From: Corallococcus silvisoli
GTDB taxonomy: Bacteria > Myxococcota > Myxococcia > Myxococcales > Myxococcaceae
Length of the DNA: 64,000 bases
Reading direction: 5' to 3'
Assembly (NCBI RefSeq): GCF_009909145.1
Contig: NZ_JAAAPJ010000001.1
Location: 1,116,001 to 1,180,000 of the forward strand
Shown: positions 56,352 to 64,000 of the stretch, piece by piece
Position numbering within the stretch: the stretch's first letter is position 1
Layout: each line of letters starts with the position of its first letter
Position numbers and translations under genes: made by a program
The notes under the pieces: generated by a model
Told to the model about the DNA's origin: nothing
What the model saw: the letters and a program-made list of their open reading frames with translations, nothing else
Database searches by the model: none

Positions 56352-57326
56352 ATGAAGAAGAGAGTCCTCGTGACTGGCAGTGCCGGCCACCTGGGCGAGG
56401 CGCTGATGCGTACGCTGCTTCGCCAGGGACATGACGCCATCGGTGTCGACCGGCTTCCTTCCCCGTTCACCCAGCGCGTCGGCACCCTCGTCGACCGCGC
56501 CTTCGTGCGCGACTGCATGGACGGCGTCGAGGCGGTGCTTCATGCGGCGACCCTGCACAAGCCCCATGTCGCGACGCACTCGCGCCAGGCCTTCCTCGAC
56601 ACCAACCTGACCGGGACGCTGAACCTGCTCGAGGAGGCGGTGGCGGCGCGCGTGGGCGCCTTCGTCTTCACCAGCACCACCAGCACCTTCGGTCGTGCGC
56701 TCGTGCCGCCCGAAGGCGAGCCCGCAGCGTGGATCACCGAGGCGGTGGTGCCGGTGCCGAAGAACATCTACGGCGTCACCAAGGTCGCCGCGGAGGACCT
56801 GTGCGAGCTGACCCACCGCGACGCGGGCCTGCCATGCATCGTGCTGCGCACCTCCCGCTTCTTTCCCGAGGGGGACGACGACGCGGCGATGCGCAGCGCC
56901 TACGAGGACACCAACGCGAAGGTCAACGAGTTCCTCTATCGCCGAGTCGAGATCGAAGACGTCGTCGACGCGCACCTGCTCGCGATGACCAAGGCGCGGT
57001 CGATTGGCTTTGGCCGCTACATCATCAGCGCGACCACGCCCTTCACCCGTGACGACCTGGCGCTCCTGCGCACCGACGCGCCCGCGGTCGTGCGCCGGTA
57101 CGCGCCCGAGTTCGAGGCGCTGTATCAGCAGCGCGGCTGGGCCATGTTTCCCACCATCGAGCGCGTGTACGTCAATGAGCTCGCGCGGACGCAGCTGGGA
57201 TGGCGGCCCCGGTGGGACTTCCGGAGCGTGCTGCAGGAGCTGCTGCTCTCGCGGAGTCACCGCAGCGAGCTCTCGCGAATCGTCGGTTCGAAGGGGTACC
57301 ACGCGGAGCCTGCGACACCTGTCTGA
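56352..57326 (+). CDS. NAD-dependent epimerase/dehydratase (extended SDR)
   Basis: 324 residues from ATG 56352. 'VLVTGSAGHLGEALMRTLL' is the NAD site, 'VLHAATLHKPH' the second motif, 'FTSTTSTFG' the Ser region and 'YGVTKVAAE' the catalytic Tyr-Lys pair. Extended SDR, acting on a nucleotide sugar or another carbonyl compound. Follows the GlxA-type regulator by 31 bp, possibly in the same transcript. Confidence 0.9.
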   Translation: MKKRVLVTGSAGHLGEALMRTLLRQGHDAIGVDRLPSPFTQRVGTLVDRAFVRDCMDGVEAVLHAATLHKPHVATHSRQAFLDTNLTGTLNLLEEAVAARVGAFVFTSTTSTFGRALVPPEGEPAAWITEAVVPVPKNIYGVTKVAAEDLCELTHRDAGLPCIVLRTSRFFPEGDDDAAMRSAYEDTNAKVNEFLYRRVEIEDVVDAHLLAMTKARSIGFGRYIISATTPFTRDDLALLRTDAPAVVRRYAPEFEALYQQRGWAMFPTIERVYVNELARTQLGWRPRWDFRSVLQELLLSRSHRSELSRIVGSKGYHAEPATPV

Positions 57327-57422
57327 GCGGACCGCTCCGGGGGCATGTGGGCCCGGCGTCCGCTGGGCAGCGGGGGCCGCCGCCGCGACAGGCGCGGCGT
57401 TCGCCCTGTCCGTCGACGCGGC

Positions 57423-59897
57423 TCAACGGGATGACGTGTTCACCTGGCCGCGGAGCTTCAGGACGTAGAGGAAGTCCTTCTCCGTACGCCCGCGCGCCAC
57501 CACCAGCCCATCGCGCAGGATGACCACCTCCTCCATCGCGTCGTGGAAGTGCACCAGCGGCGTGATGTCCCGCCTCTGGTGGAACGCCACGGGGCCGTCT
57601 CCCAGCGCCTCCCAGAGCGGCCGGCGCAGGGCCTCCTCGGGCGCCACCGCTCCCTCGACCTCCCCGCGAAGGGCGCCCGTCTCCAGGTCGAAGAATCGGG
57701 TGATCTGGTCATTGGCTTGGGTGATGGCGACGCTCTCGCCCAGGGCGACCGCGAAGGCCAGCGCTGGGTGGGGCCACGCGTGCAGGAGCACCCCGGTGCG
57801 CGCGTCGTAGAGGCGCACGACGCGATCCATGCCGCAGACCGCCAGGAGGGTTCCATCCGCGGAGAGCCCCAGGCCGACGGGCTCCTCCGAGGTCTCGATG
57901 ACGCTCGACGAACCTCCAGTCAGGTCGAACAGCTCCACCGCCCCCGAGGCCTGACCCACCGCGAGACGGGGTGCCCGCTCCGCGGTGGCCCAGGACGGCT
58001 GGGGATCCATGAGCGCTTCGGTGTCGACGATCCGCTCTCCGCTCATGACGTCATGCACCTGCAAGCGGGAGTCTTCCGGGTAGCACGTCACCAGGTGCGC
58101 GCCGTCCGGAGTGAAGGCCACCACGTCGGCCGTTCCCCCGGGGCCGTGAAATGCGTGCAGCAAGGCCCCGTCGGTCGCGCGCCACAGCCGCACCGTGTCC
58201 GGCTCCACGGGTCCGGCCAGGAGCTGGCCGTCGGGGGAGAAGGCGATGGGCTGCTCGGAGAGGAGGACATCCGGCCCTTCGGGCGGGCCCGGCGGTGCCG
58301 CGAGCACGCGCTCCGGCGCGAGCGTTCGCAGGTCCATCACCTGGACGCCCGCGTGGAGGGGTGATTCACCCGAGCGCCGGATGGAGTACGCCGCCCGCTC
58401 GCCTCCGGGCGAGACTCCCCATGGATGGTGGCCCGCCTCGGCGGGGTCGTTGGGAAACGCGCGCGCGTGGCCCTGGGCGTCGATGGCGAGCGACGACTGG
58501 AGCCGCCGTGCGATGGCCATGCTCCCCTCCGAGGGGCCCCACAGCGCCAGGACGCCATCCCCCTCGGCGAGCAGCGTGGGCGGGACCTCCGCATCCAGGT
58601 CGTTGACGCGCACCCGTCCGTCCGAGGCCGTGAGGGCATAGCGCCTCCCGTTGGGGTGGAAGGCCACGCTTCGCTGGCGCCAGTTGTGGGGGTACGGGCG
58701 CGTCAGCAGGACCTCTCCTGTGCGCGCGTCCAGCACCTCCACGCGGTTGAACGTGAGCGCCCCCAGGCGGGTGTCGTCGAGCCACGCCACGCTGGAGTAG
58801 ACAACGTGCCCGCTCGACCCGGGCGTCAGCTTCCAGTCGCGGGTCTCGGCCCGCGCGATGCCGTTGTCGGTGCTCATCGCGAGCCACCGCCCGTCGGGGC
58901 TGAAGGCGATGGACTCGACGGGCATCTGGGAGGGGAGGACCGCCACGACCGTGCCCGTCTCGGTGTCCCAGACGCGAACCGTGTTGTCCGAGGCGCCCGA
59001 GGCGAGCCACCGCCCAGAGGGATGGAAGGCCACGCACAGCACGGACTGCTGGTGGCCCTCCAGCGTGCGCACCTCCTGGCCGGATTCGACGTCGACCAGG
59101 CGCACCACCCACCCGAGGTTCGCGGCGGCGAGCCACCTCCCGTCGGGACTGAACGCCACCGACGTCACCTGCCCCTCTTGCCGGGTCAGCGCGTGCAGGA
59201 GCGCGCCCGTGCGCACGTCCCAGATGCGCGCTTCATGGTCGCGGGAGCCCGACGCCAGCCGCGTGCTGTCCGGGCTCCACGCGACGCTGCGCACCTCCGC
59301 CTCATGACCCGCCATCACCCGCAGGCGCTGGCCCGTGGCGAGGTCCCAGACGCTCACGTTCCGCTCGTCCTCCCATGACCCCGTCGCCAGCATCGTCCCC
59401 GACGGGCTGAAGTTTGCGCAGAGCACGATGGCGCCGTGAGGGAGGACTTGATCCGTGGAGTCCAGCTCGCCACGCAGCGGCAGCAGCGACTCCAGCCAGG
59501 GCCCGCCCCCAGCGGCATCCCGCTGCCCGCGCCAGAGCTTCGCTAGTTGGAACAGGTGTGCCTCTGGATGGGTCCAGGCGCCTCGCGCTTCCGGAGGGTA
59601 GTGCGACGCGACGTCTGGCGCGTCGAACCAGCGCAGGCGGTTGTAGAGACATTGAAACAGCGCCTCTGGATGCTCGCGCAGGAAGTCCGCGTCGAGCGCG
59701 ACGGCGCTCCGGAGGAAGCGCAGCGTCCGCGGGCCCACGATGGGACCTCCTGCCGTGGACACACGGGCCTCCGCGGGCGTCCGCGCGAGTCCGTCATCCA
59801 GGGCGGCCATGAGCGCGTCCACGCCCCCGGCCTTCAGCAGCCGTTCGAGGGTGGGCAGGTCGGTGAGTGACGCGAGGGACGGGGAGTCAGGGGACAT
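57423..59897 (-). CDS. WD40-repeat protein
   Basis: 824 residues from ATG 59897; the longer frame extends into non-coding sequence. After ~150 residues of an unassigned N-terminal region come many WD40 blades ('VAFSPDGRWLAAA', 'SVAWSPDSTRLASGSRD', 'VLCVAFHPSGRWLASGASDNTVRVWD'), likely two propellers. No signal peptide, kinase or caspase domain is attached. Likely a cytoplasmic scaffold or sensor; partner unknown. Typical of the large WD40 set in myxobacteria. Confidence 0.88.
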   Translation of the reverse strand: MSPDSPSLASLTDLPTLERLLKAGGVDALMAALDDGLARTPAEARVSTAGGPIVGPRTLRFLRSAVALDADFLREHPEALFQCLYNRLRWFDAPDVASHYPPEARGAWTHPEAHLFQLAKLWRGQRDAAGGGPWLESLLPLRGELDSTDQVLPHGAIVLCANFSPSGTMLATGSWEDERNVSVWDLATGQRLRVMAGHEAEVRSVAWSPDSTRLASGSRDHEARIWDVRTGALLHALTRQEGQVTSVAFSPDGRWLAAANLGWVVRLVDVESGQEVRTLEGHQQSVLCVAFHPSGRWLASGASDNTVRVWDTETGTVVAVLPSQMPVESIAFSPDGRWLAMSTDNGIARAETRDWKLTPGSSGHVVYSSVAWLDDTRLGALTFNRVEVLDARTGEVLLTRPYPHNWRQRSVAFHPNGRRYALTASDGRVRVNDLDAEVPPTLLAEGDGVLALWGPSEGSMAIARRLQSSLAIDAQGHARAFPNDPAEAGHHPWGVSPGGERAAYSIRRSGESPLHAGVQVMDLRTLAPERVLAAPPGPPEGPDVLLSEQPIAFSPDGQLLAGPVEPDTVRLWRATDGALLHAFHGPGGTADVVAFTPDGAHLVTCYPEDSRLQVHDVMSGERIVDTEALMDPQPSWATAERAPRLAVGQASGAVELFDLTGGSSSVIETSEEPVGLGLSADGTLLAVCGMDRVVRLYDARTGVLLHAWPHPALAFAVALGESVAITQANDQITRFFDLETGALRGEVEGAVAPEEALRRPLWEALGDGPVAFHQRRDITPLVHFHDAMEEVVILRDGLVVARGRTEKDFLYVLKLRGQVNTSSR

Positions 59898-60106
59898 GGT
59901 GGCGCCGGGGCAGTGAGGCCTGGAGGGTACTCGCACCCAGCGTGCGCCGGTGGCTCGAAGATGCCCGTGACCGAGCTGGGAACAGCCGGCCGTCGCCCGG
60001 GTGTGAGCACGCAATCGGGGCGGCGGCTCACACTTGGGCTCGGGACGCGCCTCCGCTATTTTCTGGCGATGACATCCACTCCCCGGCTCGACGCTCAGGT
60101 CACCTC

Positions 60107-60661
60107 ATGAACATCACGAGGTTGCGAACCTTCGTCGTGGGCGCTTCGGTCCTCCTCTCGCTCTCAGGCTGTGCCACCACGGGCACGCAGCGCCCGGTGG
60201 AGGCTCACGCCGCGCCGGCCAAGGTGGTCGAGCTGGCCGGGGCCTTGAAGCCCTTCGCTTTCCTCCTGGGCACCTGGGATGCGGCGGGCGGCGGTACGCC
60301 CGGCGCGTCGGCGGGGACCTTCACGTTCCAACCCGATGTGCAGGGGCAGGTGCTGGTCCGCCGGAACGAGTCCTCGACGCCCGCTGGAATCCATGAGGAC
60401 TTGATGGTCCTCTATCTGCCGACGCCCGACGCGGTCCGCGCGAGCTACTTCGACAACGAGGGGCATGTCCTGCAGTACGCGGCCCACGCGGAGGACTCAC
60501 CCGCGAGCGCCGAGTTCGTCACCGACGAAGGCCGCGGCGGCCCCCGCTTCCGGCTCTCGTATCGGCTGAACGCGGACGGCACGCTCAACGTCAAATTCGA
60601 GATCGCCCCACCCGGAGCCGAGTTCCGGACGTACCTGGAAGGCACCGCTCGACGCAGATAG
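60107..60661 (+). CDS. Small lipoprotein, calycin/DUF1579-like
   Basis: 184 residues from ATG 60107; the longer frame upstream is not used. Lipobox 'LSLSGCATT'. 'KPFAFLLGTWDAAGGG', 'VLYLPTPDAVRASYFDNEGHVLQYA' and 'RLSYRLNADGTLNVKFEIAPPG' resemble the beta-barrel of DUF1579-type proteins, which bind small hydrophobic ligands. Family assignment is tentative. Confidence 0.7.
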   Translation: MNITRLRTFVVGASVLLSLSGCATTGTQRPVEAHAAPAKVVELAGALKPFAFLLGTWDAAGGGTPGASAGTFTFQPDVQGQVLVRRNESSTPAGIHEDLMVLYLPTPDAVRASYFDNEGHVLQYAAHAEDSPASAEFVTDEGRGGPRFRLSYRLNADGTLNVKFEIAPPGAEFRTYLEGTARRR

Positions 60662-60880
60662 GTGTGTCATCCGGAGGAGCGTCCAGAGCCCCCGTGACGC
60701 TCCTCCCTCGCGAGCCCGCCGCGAGACCTCCGGGGCCGGGGTGTGACGCTGCTGGTCATCGCACAGAGCGTGCGGAAGACCTGACTGCCGGCACGGCGGT
60801 GGAGTACACAGGGTGGGACGTGACTCTGGCGCGCAAGCGCTCCCTCCGACGTGAACTCTCGCGCAGAAGGACATGCCGAC

Positions 60881-61348
60881 ATGAACGCAACCCGGTGGTT
60901 CGGACTCGCTTCCCTGATGTTGCTGCTGGCCTCCAACTCCCTGGCCGAGGACAAGGCCCCCGCGGAGGCGACGGGCGCCGTCGGCCGGTGGACGACCATC
61001 GATGACGAGACGAAGAAGCCCAAGTCGGTCATCGCCATCTACGAGGAGAACGGCAAGCTGTACGGGAAGATCGAGAAGCTCTTCCGCGAGCCCACGGAAG
61101 AGCAGAACCCGGTCTGTGACAAGTGCCAGGGGGCGCTGAAGGACCAGCCCATCATCGGGATGACCATCCTGCGCGACCTGAAGAAGGACGACGACGAGTG
61201 GTCCGGTGGCACCATCCTCGATCCGGCGAACGGCAAGACCTACAAGTGCAAGATCGCCGTCGAGGAGGGGGGCAAGAAGCTGAAGGTCCGCGGCTACATT
61301 GGCATGTCATTGCTGGGCCGCACCCAGCACTGGAACCGCGCCGAGTAG
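60881..61348 (+). CDS. DUF2147-family exported protein
   Basis: 155 residues from ATG 60881; the ATG 60851 lacks a signal-peptide-like start. Signal peptide ends 'NSLAE'. 'GRWTTIDDETKKPKSVIAIYEENGKLYGKI' type block, 'NPVCDKCQGALKDQPIIGMTIL', 'GGTILDPANGKTYKCKI' and 'RGYIGMSLLGRTQHW' match DUF2147, small periplasmic proteins of unknown function. Well conserved across proteobacteria. Confidence 0.9.
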   Translation: MNATRWFGLASLMLLLASNSLAEDKAPAEATGAVGRWTTIDDETKKPKSVIAIYEENGKLYGKIEKLFREPTEEQNPVCDKCQGALKDQPIIGMTILRDLKKDDDEWSGGTILDPANGKTYKCKIAVEEGGKKLKVRGYIGMSLLGRTQHWNRAE

Positions 61349-61363
61349 CCGGAGGCGCTGAAC

Positions 61364-62641
61364 TCAAGGGACGTACCGCTCGGCGGTGTTCAAGACCCCG
61401 CCGTCGGAGTCGCCCCCGATGATGAGCACGCCCCCGGCATCCAGCCATGTGGCCGTGTGGTAGGCGCGCGCGGCGGCCATGGGGGCGATGAGCTCCCTGC
61501 CGCCATCCGGCCGGAGGAGCTCCGCGGAGTCGCGCGGGGCTGTGTAGTCGGTGGAGGAATACCCGCCCGTGACGAGCACGTCGCCCGAGGGCAGGGCGGT
61601 GGCCGTATGGACGAAGCGAGCGTGTTTCATGTCCTCCTGGGGAATCCACGCGGCAGTCTCCCAGTCGTAGCGCTCCACCGAGCTGATGACCCATCCAGGC
61701 GACCCCACCCGTGAGCCGGTGACCAGGACTTCGCCTGACGGCAATAGCGTGGCGGCATGCCCGTTGCGCCCATTCTTCATCCGCGCGAAGAGGGGGCGCC
61801 AGCCAGCATCCGGCTGACTCGAGTCGTAGAGCTCCGCGGTCGTCTGCGCACCGTTTTGATTGAAGCCACCGATCGCCATCACCATGTCCTCGTCGAGCAA
61901 GGTGAGTGTCAGCGCGCTTCGGCCGACATTCAGGTTCCCCGCGTTCGTCCAGGTGTGGCTGTCCGGGTCGTAGAGCGCCGAGGTATTCAGCCCGTCGTAA
62001 TCCGAGGTCCCGCCACCCGCGACCAGCACCTTCCCCGAGGGCAGACGGACGGCCGCATGGCTGGCACGTGCTCCCAGGTCGATGGACTCGTATTGGGTCC
62101 ACGCACGGGTCTCCGGGTCGTAGACTTCCGCGTTGCTCAGCGCGCTGCCTGATGGACCCCGTCCGCCGACCACCACGACCTTGCCATCGCCCAGCAGGGT
62201 GGCGGTGTGGTCCATCCGCGCTGTCGTGAGGACCCCGCCATCGCTCCAGCTGTTGGTTGAGAGCGTGTAGAGCTCCGTCGAGCGCGTCGGCGAGAAGCCA
62301 TTGCTGCTCCCGCCAACGACGAGCACCCGGCCATCGTTCAGGACCGTGGCGGTGTGGCCCATGCGCCGCGTCTGCATTGGAGGCACCGGCTTCCACCCCG
62401 GTGGCTCGGTCTCCAGCGGCCCCCCGTCAGACCCTGCGTCCGTTCCACCATCCGGCTTATCCCCACCGTCAACGCTTGCATCGGGCTCGCCTCCTCCATC
62501 CTCCGCGGGCCCCGGGTCCTGACAGGTGACGCGGTTGGCCTGACAGAACCGATCCACGGCGCCATCGACGTCGAGACACCCGGCCATGTGGATGCCGAGC
62601 GCCAGCAGTCCCAGGGCCGCGAAGCGAAGTGGAGGACTCAT
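61364..62641 (-). CDS. Kelch-repeat lipoprotein
   Basis: 425 residues from ATG 62641, which overlaps the upstream stop by four bases (ATGA). Lipobox 'IHMAGC'. A Gly/Asp-rich linker (~45-80) leads into six kelch-type blades with 'HTATVLNDGRVLVVGG', 'HTATLLGDGKVVVVGG', 'HAAVRLPSGKVLVAGG' and 'HTATALPSGDVLVTGG', forming one propeller. Surface or periplasmic binding protein; ligand unknown. Last gene of a likely operon with the next two genes. Confidence 0.87.
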   Translation of the reverse strand: MSPPLRFAALGLLALGIHMAGCLDVDGAVDRFCQANRVTCQDPGPAEDGGGEPDASVDGGDKPDGGTDAGSDGGPLETEPPGWKPVPPMQTRRMGHTATVLNDGRVLVVGGSSNGFSPTRSTELYTLSTNSWSDGGVLTTARMDHTATLLGDGKVVVVGGRGPSGSALSNAEVYDPETRAWTQYESIDLGARASHAAVRLPSGKVLVAGGGTSDYDGLNTSALYDPDSHTWTNAGNLNVGRSALTLTLLDEDMVMAIGGFNQNGAQTTAELYDSSQPDAGWRPLFARMKNGRNGHAATLLPSGEVLVTGSRVGSPGWVISSVERYDWETAAWIPQEDMKHARFVHTATALPSGDVLVTGGYSSTDYTAPRDSAELLRPDGGRELIAPMAAARAYHTATWLDAGGVLIIGGDSDGGVLNTAERYVP

Positions 62642-63495
62642 GGCCACCTCCCGGCGACGAACGCGGATGTGCCGTCTGTTCCTACCTGCAAGGACGATCG
62701 CTTCTCTGGCGCACCCAGGAGGTACATTCCCGTGGCGGCGCCCAGCCCCACCACGCCCCCCATCAAGAGCCCCACGCTGACCTTCTGGAGCCCGCGAGCA
62801 CCGCGCGCCACGTCGAGGGCGTCGGCTCGGGAGTGGAGGTCCGGGGCCGCGCCCTCCAGCTTCGCCTTCCTCCCCTCCGCCATCCCCCAGAAGATCCCCG
62901 CCGTGGCCACGAGGGCTCCTCCCGCCACGGCGGGGATGAGCGCCCGGGTGCGCAGCGAGGCCCGTGAGCCGGACGCGTCCAGCGCCGACTCGGGGGCCGC
63001 CACTGGCGCCACCGAGACCGCCACCGGAAGCGGCTCGGAGGGGGGCGGACTCGCCTGGGTCAGCGCGAGGGCTTCCCGTCTCGGGGGCTCGCGGTCCTCT
63101 CCTCGTGTGGCCAGCTCGCTTCGCACGTTCTTGCGCATGGCCTCGAAACGCCGCTTCAGCTTGGGCGAGACGTTCAGCGGCAGCGTCGCGTCGGGGTCCA
63201 GGATGAGACAGGCCCTGAAGGCGGCGTCGCTCTGACGGTTCTTGATCTGCTCCGCCAGGATGATCCCCTCGTAGAGCAACATCGCCACGTCATCCTCGGG
63301 CCCCGTCGACAGCTGTTTGCAGCGGGCCACCTGCTCCAGCGCGCTCTCGTAGGCGAGGTCCTCGATCAATCGATGGACGGAGACCACGCAGCGGTGCACT
63401 TCGGTGGAGTCGTCGCCCCGGGCGACCCCTGGGATGAGGGCGAGCCCCAGGAGCAGGGGCCAGACCCGGATGGGCACGAGCTGTTTCGTTGGCAT
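62638..63495 (-). CDS. Exported protein of unknown function
   Basis: 285 residues from ATG 63495; longer open codons lie in non-coding sequence. Signal peptide ends 'GVARGDD'. A helical region (~30-120, 'DLAYESALEQVARCKQLS', 'ACLILDPDATLPLNVSPKLKRRFEAM') resembles TPR-like proteins. Then a Pro-rich stretch and a C-terminal membrane anchor ('RALIPAVAGGALVATAGIFWGM', 'VGLLMGGVVGLGAATGMYLLG'). Its stop overlaps the kelch gene. Cofactor of a sigma-linked cell-envelope unit is a guess. Confidence 0.75.
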   Translation of the reverse strand: MPTKQLVPIRVWPLLLGLALIPGVARGDDSTEVHRCVVSVHRLIEDLAYESALEQVARCKQLSTGPEDDVAMLLYEGIILAEQIKNRQSDAAFRACLILDPDATLPLNVSPKLKRRFEAMRKNVRSELATRGEDREPPRREALALTQASPPPSEPLPVAVSVAPVAAPESALDASGSRASLRTRALIPAVAGGALVATAGIFWGMAEGRKAKLEGAAPDLHSRADALDVARGARGLQKVSVGLLMGGVVGLGAATGMYLLGAPEKRSSLQVGTDGTSAFVAGRWP

Positions 63496-63672
63496 CGCCT
63501 GGACTTCTTTCAAACGCGTCCCGCGTGTTGGCGTCGAGGCAGTGGGGCGCGACGGGGCCGCTCCACGCGGCGACCCAGGGGTGTCCGGGTCTCCAGGCAG
63601 GAAGAGGGGGCGGGCTGGATTTCGTCCCAAGAATTCCTGGGCGGCCCGATGTGGGTCAGCCTGCTCCGCGAG

Positions 63673-64000
63673 TCAGTCGAGCAGCCCGTGCAGGCTGATA
63701 TCCAGCCGGCTGTTGACGAGGCCCAGCAGGCTCTCCAGCGCGAGCTGGTCCTGCTTCAGCCGGGGCGTGAGCTCCATCCGGACGCGCTCGAGGAGCAACT
63801 CGCGGGCGTCGGCGACCCTGCGCGCGACGCTGGAGCGTGAGCCGCCATACAGGAGCGTCAGCCGGTCCATCGTGAACCCGTGGAAGTGGTGCAGGCGCAG
63901 CAGGGTCCGCTCCTGTTCGGGGAGCACCTCCACCGCCTTCCGCAGCGACTCGACGAGGAGCTGGCGCGCGTCTTCGCGCAGCAGCGCGTACTCGGGATTG
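63673..64000 (-). CDS. Sigma-70-family RNA polymerase sigma factor, C-terminal part (cut by window edge)
   Basis: Open to the right edge; 108 residues present. Region 4 is visible: 'VLPEQERTLLRLHHFHGFTMDRLTLLYGGSRSSVARRVADARELL' helix-turn-helix, followed by a C-terminal tail 'LALESLLGLVNSRLDISLHGLLD'. The tail resembles the Myxococcales-specific sigma-70 group 1. The gene precedes the exported protein and kelch genes by 177 bp on the same strand, which may be its regulon. Confidence 0.85.
   Translation of the reverse strand, partial: NPEYALLREDARQLLVESLRKAVEVLPEQERTLLRLHHFHGFTMDRLTLLYGGSRSSVARRVADARELLLERVRMELTPRLKQDQLALESLLGLVNSRLDISLHGLLD

Overview
The window is about 70% GC, densely packed and rich in lipoproteins. 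Several protein families point to a myxobacterium, probably Cystobacterineae (Myxococcus, Corallococcus, Stigmatella or Cystobacter type): a delta-60-repeat lipoprotein, DAGT-type linkers, a truncated sigma factor resembling the Myxococcales-specific group, an oxidosqualene cyclase, and a lipoprotein toxin paired with an SMI1/KNR4 protein. I see no rRNA, tRNA, CRISPR array, transposase or integrase gene.

Layout. 1-12.4 kb: the end of an RND pump, a GT39-type membrane glycosyltransferase, then a four-gene minus-strand operon holding two complete two-component systems. This operon is divergent from a complete tripartite RND efflux operon (outer-membrane factor, adaptor, permease), and the shared promoter carries a response-regulator-type direct repeat. 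12.4-19.3 kb: an iron-type island with a TonB-dependent receptor and delta-60-repeat lipoprotein on the minus strand, and an imelysin-like lipoprotein and HTTM membrane protein on the plus strand, arranged around a divergent promoter with two Fur-box-like sites. 19.3-21.8 kb: an EamA transporter and a small cassette (lipid-anchored HNH-type toxin plus SMI1/KNR4 immunity) bracketed by a 135-bp duplication of the 3' end of a VOC-family gene.

22.1-31.3 kb is the most striking region. It is a sterol/triterpenoid locus: class II HMG-CoA reductase, an MMPL/RND lipid transporter, a ceramide-glucosyltransferase-like GT, a squalene-epoxidase-like flavoprotein, squalene synthase and an oxidosqualene cyclase. 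The cyclase has the DCTAE motif and the three active-site residues associated with cycloartenol synthase. Synthesis, glycosylation and transport functions therefore appear to be clustered.

31.3-45.4 kb: DUF1993, a methyltransferase divergent from a MarR regulator, an Abhydrolase_9-type membrane hydrolase, an FGE-fold lipoprotein, a lipoprotein methyltransferase, an AbiEii-type nucleotidyltransferase with an unrecognised partner, a solitary MazF/PemK-type toxin, RtcB RNA ligase, a GFA protein, a SnoaL-like protein, a CE2-type esterase and a propeller-like lipoprotein. 45.5-64 kb: a secreted M28 peptidase and 5'-nucleotidase, HxlR/DoxX, and an alcohol dehydrogenase plus aldo/keto reductase pair with a LysR regulator. 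A decayed cupin gene follows, and a 29-bp motif is shared by the two promoters of that LysR unit. The window ends with dienelactone hydrolase, GlxA-type regulator, epimerase, a WD40 protein, three small exported proteins, a kelch lipoprotein, a DUF-like exported protein and the end of a sigma factor gene.
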